A stretch of 64,000 nt of DNA, taken from NCBI GenBank assembly GCA_017979445.1, contig CM030717.1, forward strand, positions 18,091,288-18,155,287. Reading direction: 5' to 3'. Made by a program: the position numbers and the translations under genes. Position 1 is the stretch's first letter. Each line of letters starts with the position of its first letter. This document shows, in pieces, positions 58,759-64,000 of this stretch. The DNA is from Akebia trifoliata. Taxonomy: Eukaryota; Streptophyta; Magnoliopsida; Ranunculales; Lardizabalaceae. The notes below the pieces were generated by a model. It worked only from the letters and a program-made list of their open reading frames with translations. It did no database searches and had not been told where the DNA came from.

Positions 58759-60306
58759 TGTAGACACCCCATTTTGATACTTGCCTGATTAATCAACTCG
58801 TCAACCTGATTATAACGATTTCCAATGATGAATAAATATTTCAATATTTTTTTTTTGTTACTAGATGTGTTTCCAAAATTCGGATAAGATATTTCAAACA
58901 AGCAAACTTTAGAAATCATGCTACGCTAAGAAAATATGACCTAAAACATAGAAATCATCATTTTTAGATAAAAAGAAGCTTTACGAGAAAAAACACTAAA
59001 AAATAACTAAATTATCAAAATACCCATAACATGAAAACATCCTTAGAGCCTACATTATACTTAGAAAAATCATTTGGAACACATAAAATAATAAATTAAA
59101 ATCAAATAAATCATTTTCGCCAATTTTCAAAAAATTTGATAAAATTATGAAAATACCCCTCATAAGATCTACAATCATTTCACATCAAAAACCCATAAGC
59201 GAAAAAAATAATATTCTCATTAAAATCTTTACGAAAAACTGATTTCAAAACATTTCAAAATATCGAAAAACAACCTCTCAATGCAAAAGTCCTCTTTGAG
59301 GGCAAAACGATAATTTTTCAACCTTAAAATTTAAAATTTTAAAACTAATAATTAAAACATTAATTAACGTAAAGTGAAATTTTAATAAATTAAATTAAAA
59401 TTTTTGAATAAATAAAATCAATTAATTAAGCCCATGGGTCAAATTTTAAGTGGTGGCCTATTTATTTAAGTAGGACCCACATAATATTTTATAAAGAATC
59501 CTCCACCGGGGGTCCCAAAGAATTAAAAATATAATTTAATAAAGAACCCTTCATTGGGGGATTTCTCTAAAAAACTTAAAAAATTCTCATTCTACGTAAG
59601 TTAAAATTTAAAATTCAAAATTCAAAATTCAAATAAAACCTAATTAAACCCTAATTGGAACAACTTAATCTTATCTCTAAGTGACCTAATCTCAAATCCT
59701 AATCTCCCAAAAGCTCTTTATAAATAGGTTTCCACAACCTAAATTCGTAGGTCAAGAAAATCTCTAAAAAAGATAGGCAAAAACTTCTCCTAAGACTTTC
59801 CAAAATCCTTAATATGAAGTCCCAAGTTCATATCTAACCCCCAAGCCTCAATTTTCAACTTAAAAAATACCCAAAAATTCTTAAAACACCTAGAAAAACT
59901 GGGAAATATTCAAATCTAGGAGAACAAAACCTTATATCAGAGATCGAAAGCAGACTTGATGACGGAGACAAAAGCGAGAAGATTCACACAATGGACGATT
60001 TCTATCAGTTTCTGAGAGAATCGACCGTTGCAATCACCCAGGTAAATAAGGTAATTTTTTTATTTTAATTTTTAAGCCATTTTTTCTTGTAATGTAAAAT
60101 TTTTGAAAAAAGTAGAAATCAGTTGCTAGGCGAGATTGGTGCCTAACACCTTCCAATCTCATAACGTGATCCCTGGCCCATTTTTTTTGTAGTTTAGTAC
60201 CTTTTATCCGTTTAAAGTCATGTTTCAATTCTTAGATCGTAAAACTAGATGGCGACTCCAAAAAAAATAAAAATGGATTCGTACTTACGAATCGAGGGCA
60301 CTTTCA
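58759..60306 (+). repeat. E2 3' LTR
   Basis: Starts TGTAGACACCCCATTTTGAT, ends GGGCACTTTCA, TATA box TATAAATAGG at 59,719-59,728. It is followed by ACGAC and the resumed E1 gag. Confidence 0.93.
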
Positions 60307-60311
60307 ACGAC

Positions 60312-60966
60312 ATTTCAGTCAGAGAAGTTAGTCATTGGTGGTGTTCTAAGAAGAATATAATGGGTGATAGACCATTTGAGTGGGCAAACTTTGAAATGAT
60401 GTTTCTCGATAGATTCATATATGAGACGGCTCAAGAGATCAAACACAAAGAGTTTTCAGGATTAGTGCAGGCTAACCTATCGATTACTGATTATGAGTTG
60501 AAGTTCACCCGATTGTTGTGAATACGCCCGAGTTCATTATGACAGATCTGCAAAAGGCCCGACAACCTTATCTAATGGCAAGGATGTCGGTGATTGAGAC
60601 CACCAATTATAGGGACACAGTGAGTCAAGCTTAGAGAATTGAATAAGAGGAGATGGAGTTATAGACTTCCAAGGGTAGATCTGTCGAATCCATACTTTTT
60701 TTCTTCCCAGATCAGGTATGGCCAAGAGATTGATATATTTGAAGCCGAATGCCTCTAGGTCAGCATATTCGAAGTACGGAGTTCTTCCACTACCGAGTTA
60801 TAGAGTAGTTGGGATTCTAATAAGACCATCAGGACCAATGGGGTAGAATTAGAGACCGCAAGCTCGAACCTATCGATTGTTCGCTACACTACGACCCATA
60901 CAGGCAGAACCGTCGGCATGCTTCATGTGCGATCAAGTGGGACATTTCAGGAAAAAGTGCCTTTTC
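60312..60966 (+). pseudogene. E1 gag, C-terminal part with zinc knuckle
   Basis: Gag resumes after E2: REVSHWWCSKKNIMGDRPFE, then EMMFLDRF and EFSGLVQANLSITDYELKF, matching the Ty3/gypsy gag core. Stops and frame changes follow. At 60,919-60,960 is CFMCDQVGHFRKKC, a perfect CX2CX4HX4C RNA-binding knuckle. A continuous frame beginning at 60,249 is a chimera whose first 20 codons lie in the E2 LTR. Soon after the knuckle the sequence jumps into the 3' LTR. Confidence 0.87.
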
Positions 60967-60984
60967 CTACAATCTATATTAGTC

Positions 60985-61497
60985 GAACGTCCTGACACAT
61001 AAAAAAGAAACCTATTGCTTATGGTTATGTCAAATGGGCAGCCTAAGCCAGATAAATGGTTAACAAAGTGTGCTAAGTTGTAACGACCAACCACAAAATC
61101 AGGAACTAAAAACCAATAAAGGATTGGAACATCATGTCTCTATTGGGCTTGATCTAGTCTTAAAACCCCAATTCTCTAATTTTATTACTCCACCTTTATG
61201 TATTATATATCTATTGCTCTAGTTTGAATTATAAACTAAATATATATTTACGATTTCAATGTTATCAATTAAAGTTGTATAAAAAAAATATTATATTATA
61301 AGTACTACTACTCGTTGTAATGTGAATTTAACTATTTAGTTGCTCCTTTCTAGTTATATGTACTAGTCAATCATAGTTTATCTTATAAAACTATGCATGT
61401 ATTGAAATGATTAGGAATGGTTACTCGTTCATGCTAGGAGAGGTATTAGTCAAAAAATTTTGTTCACCTACTAGGTAACCATTATTACTCGATTTGC
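60985..61497 (+). repeat. E1 3' LTR fragment
   Basis: GAACGTCCTGACAC, GCCAGATAAATnGT, ACCACAAAATCAGGAA and TTGTATAAAAAAAATn match 23,180-23,705 of the 5' LTR in order. It begins mid-LTR and stops before the LTR end, so both sides are deleted. Confidence 0.8.
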
Positions 61498-61925
61498 TTA
61501 GAGACCACGAAATTCACAGTCTTTGAACTTTATCAATGCAGTTTTCTTGGCTTTAGGAATATAAAAATAAAATATTTATAGCAGTGGTCGAAAAAGATAG
61601 ATCTTTTTTCTAGCAGTGGTAGAGGGTGCTCGTAGATCAGATTGAGTTCTTATTCCAAACACTAATACCAAACTTACCCGTTCCCTTGTTTGACTTGACT
61701 ACCTTCAGATTAAAAGATTTCATGTTGAGAAGCCTCAATCAGGGTTCCGAAACGATCCAATTAATCCTCTGCTCGCCTCCCAGCCAATACTGGATACAAT
61801 GAGTTATTGCAATGCTGGGCCATCAATAAAGGAATTCGAGGAAGGATCTGCAAGAGAAGTCCCCTATCCAGTTGATGCGATGAACGATCACTCAGGAAAC
61901 TCCGCAATGGAGCTGGTAGTCAATC
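61498..61925 (+). other. Unassigned segment with an open stretch
   Basis: In one frame a run of about 75 codons (61,695-61,931) has no stop and reads RFHVEKPQSGFRNDPINPLL and later KEFEEGSAREVPYPVDAMND. It has no start in context and is cut by the LTR at 61,926. Codon use looks more gene-like than its neighbours. It might be a scrap of a retroelement polyprotein or of a host gene; I do not recognise it. Confidence 0.35.
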
Positions 61926-63661
61926 TGTAGACACCCCATTTTTGCACTCGCCTGATTAATCAACTCGTCAATCCGATTGCAATGATTCCCAATGATGGAT
62001 GTGTATTCTGTTGCTTTATTTTGCTACCAGATGTGTTTCAGAAATCCGGATGAGGTATCTCGAATTGACAAAACCTTAGAAACCACGCTACGCTAGGAAA
62101 ATACGACCCCAGAAACATAGAAATCATCATCTTGCAGACCAAAAAGAAACTTCACGATAAAAATCACTAAAAAATTACCAAATTACCAAATACCCCTAAC
62201 CTCAAAATAACCCTAGAGCCTACGTTACGCTTAGGAAAACTCTCTCGAACACATAAAATAACAAATCGGAATCAAATAAATCATTTCACCAATTTTAACA
62301 GAATTTGACAAAATTACGAAAATGCCCCTCATAAAGTTCACAATCATTTCACATAAAAATTTTCATAAATGACACAAACCAACATTCTCATTGAATTCCT
62401 TACGAAAAACCGATTCTAAAACATCCTAGAACATTAAAAACAGACTTGAAACGTGAAAAGTCCTCTCCGGGGGCAAAACGGTAATTTCACAATTTTCATA
62501 ATTAAAAAATTCGAAATTAATAAATAAAATATTAAATAATTAAATTAAAACATTAATGAAATTAATTTAAAATTTTGAACCTAAAAAATCGATCAATCGG
62601 ACTTTCGGGTAAAATTGTTGAGGGTTCGTGGGATATTTCTTTAAGGACCCCTCCATTTGGGGGTCCAAAGAATTAAAGATATTTTAGAGGGGGGTTCTCC
62701 AAAATTTAAAGTCAATCAAGCAAGACTGTAGTAAAAGTATTAAAGTCAATCAAGTGAGACTAAAGTCAAAATTAAAGTCAACTAAGCAAGACTGAAGTCA
62801 AAATATTAAAAGTCAATCAATTAAGACTAAAGTCAAAACATTAAAAGTCAATCAAATAAGACCAAAAGTCATAATAGAATTCTAATTAAATAACAACTCT
62901 ATCTAATAGAGTTCTAACTTAAAAATAATTCTACCTAAAACAATTCTAATTAAAACACAATTCTACCTAAAACAATTTTAACTAAAACACAACTCTAATT
63001 AAAAGATCTCTAATTAAACACTAATTCTATCCAAATCAACCTTAAAAAAATTCTATAAATAGAGGTGCTCACACCCTATTTTCGTATCAAATCATAAACC
63101 CTAAGAGAAGTAGGTCTAGAAGCTCCCCTAGCCCCCCACAAACCCTAGTTTTTGAGTCCCAACTCCTTACCTAACATCCCTCCTTCAATTTTAGCCTAGA
63201 AAACACCTAAAATCCCTCCAAAAACACCCTCAAATCCGCAACAAACTTGAAGAGTTCAGATCATAAAATAAGGAGATACCTTGATCTAGGAGATCCGAAG
63301 TCAAATCCGGAGACAGAACGAAGCAAGGGAGTACAGTACAAGGAGCTCTTTTTGTCAGATCTGAGGGAACAAAATCCTTGCTATCGGAAAGGTATGTAAT
63401 TTTTTTATTTTTATCTAGGTTTTTAGCAATGTGATATATTTGGGAAGTTAGTAGAGACCGGCTTTGGCCGGGCGGGGTTGGTGCCTAACACCTTCCAACC
63501 CCATAACATGATCCCCGAATTCAGATTTTTTGTGGTAGATTAGTTCTTTTTATCCATGTTAGAGTCAGTTTGGTTCCTAGACCACAATAACTAGGTGGCG
63601 ACTCCCAAACCTCAAGAGTCAAAAGCGGATCCGCGCACCCCACGGATCGAAGGCGCTTTCA
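61926..63661 (+). repeat. 5' LTR of a further Tat-like element (E5)
   Basis: Starts TGTAGACACCCCATTTTTGC and ends GAAGGCGCTTTCA. TATAAATAG is at 63,054-63,062. It contains AGTCAATCAAGnnAGACTAA repeats (62,710-62,875) and 32-bp-type repeats (62,880-63,030), as in the inverted solo LTR. The left flank lacks a polypurine tract, so this is a 5' LTR and the rest lies beyond the window. Confidence 0.92.
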
Positions 63662-64000
63662 GTGGCGATTCCACTGGGGACTATTAAGGATCAAACTTGA
63701 AAAACCCCAAGTATGGAAGCATTGCCAAGATGATCTTGTTTTTTTTATTATTTAGTTCGATTTATTTTATTTATTTTTTTCTGTTTATTTATTTGTGTGA
63801 CTTGATTGTGGATGATTTTGGGTATTGCATTTTTTTCCCAATTAAGGATCACTTTTGATGACCCCTAAATAATGAAAGATTCAAATTGACCTATGAAAAT
63901 GATGGAATGATGAAGGTTGGACAGAAATATTAAAACGTTTTTACAGAATATTCTAGTAAGAATTAAGTCTAGGAACCTCTTAATAAAATTTAGATCTTCT
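63662..64000 (+). other. E5 primer binding site and leader start
   Basis: GTGGCGATTCCACTGGGGAC at 63,662-63,681 is the family primer-site block. Leader sequence similar to 37,869-38,120 (AAACTTGAAAA, CCCCAAG, GAAAGATTCAAATTGACCTA) follows to the window end. Confidence 0.85.

Larger units (their letters stand above)
24846..60306 (+). mobile_element. Tat/Ogre-like LTR element E2 (carries E3 nested)
   Basis: The LTRs at 24,846-26,385 and 58,759-60,306 belong together by shared private sequence (TTTCAAACAAGCAAACTTTA). The flanks give GCGAC/ACGAC as target duplication inside E1 gag. E2's own sequence is 24,846-31,445 plus 58,082-60,306, about 8.8 kb; E3 fills the gap. It has no gag and only the first codons of reverse transcriptase, so it is non-autonomous. 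LTR identity counted by hand over the first 205 bases is about 85 percent, making it the oldest of the three nested elements. Confidence 0.9.
22390..61497 (+). mobile_element. Ty3/gypsy element E1, split by 35 kb of nested insertions
   Basis: The pieces are a 5' LTR (about 22,390-24,116), a short leader with a degraded Met-tRNA-like primer site, and gag part 1 (24,379-24,845). After E2 come gag part 2 with a zinc knuckle (60,312-60,966) and a 3' LTR fragment (about 60,985-61,497). E2 interrupts gag with a near-perfect 5-bp target duplication (GCGAC 24,841-24,845; ACGAC 60,307-60,311). Protease, reverse transcriptase and integrase are absent, deleted between the knuckle and the middle of the 3' LTR. 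The gag type (one CCHC knuckle) and PBS suggest a chromovirus-like gypsy lineage, but this is inferred. Confidence 0.85.

Noticed and set aside
24846..60306. A new autonomous giant element of 35 kb
   Set aside because: The span is explained fully by three nested elements with separate LTR pairs and target duplications; none encodes a complete enzyme set.
60249..60521. 90-codon plus-strand frame as a stand-alone gene
   Set aside because: Its first 20 codons are in the E2 3' LTR and the rest is the resumed E1 gag; it is a chance fusion across an insertion junction.

Overview
This is an AT-rich piece of a plant nuclear genome, most likely from a eudicot, in which no intact host gene, tRNA or rRNA can be seen. 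The organism group is inferred from three things: plant Ty1/copia and Ty3/gypsy (Tat/Ogre-like and a second gypsy type) retrotransposons, plant-style MITEs, and a zf-RVT/RNase H LINE-type remnant. The species cannot be named from the sequence. Nearly all the long reading frames are transposon remnants or chance frames inside tandem repeats.

Positions 1 to about 11,280 are old intergenic DNA with small DNA transposons: a 250-bp MITE in one copy of a local duplication, a 1.09-kb PIF/Harbinger-like element with a second foldback inside it, a 146-bp TIR element, and a 353-bp foldback built from two hairpins. There is also a decayed CACTA-like coding scrap, a field of palindromic AACGTC repeats, and a LINE-type zf-RVT/RNase H remnant.

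Positions 11,289-16,200 hold a complete, structurally clean Ty1/copia element on the minus strand. It has 198/199-bp LTRs with three differences, a perfect 5-bp target duplication (ATCAT), an initiator-Met primer binding site and a polypurine tract. Its coding region carries three TAG stops and two one-base frameshifts. Recent insertion and dead coding capacity together suggest it was moved by another copy's proteins.

Positions 16,206-18,746 are featureless apart from a small hairpin and a microsatellite. From 18,747 to the end the window is a nest of retrotransposons. A Ty3/gypsy element (called E1 here) has its gag split at 24,845/60,312 by a 35.5-kb insertion. That insertion is a Tat-like element, E2 (24,846-60,306), whose 3' minisatellite was entered by E3 (31,446-58,076). 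The gag of E3 was entered by E4 (36,348-51,413). E4 carries two solo LTRs, one of the E1 family in its leader (39,765-42,481) and one inverted Tat-type in its 33-bp minisatellite (47,317-49,092). Target duplications GCGAC/ACGAC, GTTCC and ATGCC mark the three full insertions, and hand-counted LTR identity rises inward (about 85, 91 and 93 percent over the first 200-225 bases). Another 5' LTR with leader lies upstream (18,747-20,214) and one more begins at 61,926 and runs off the window.

E2, E3 and E4 are not coding-competent. E3 keeps a broken gag, and E3 and E4 share an internal deletion joining the start of reverse transcriptase to integrase, which suggests a non-autonomous lineage. Each has a different minisatellite (90, 51 and 33 bp) in the same place before its 3' LTR. 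I see no convincing new biological system. The most informative features are the dated nest, the shared deletion and the swapped minisatellites.
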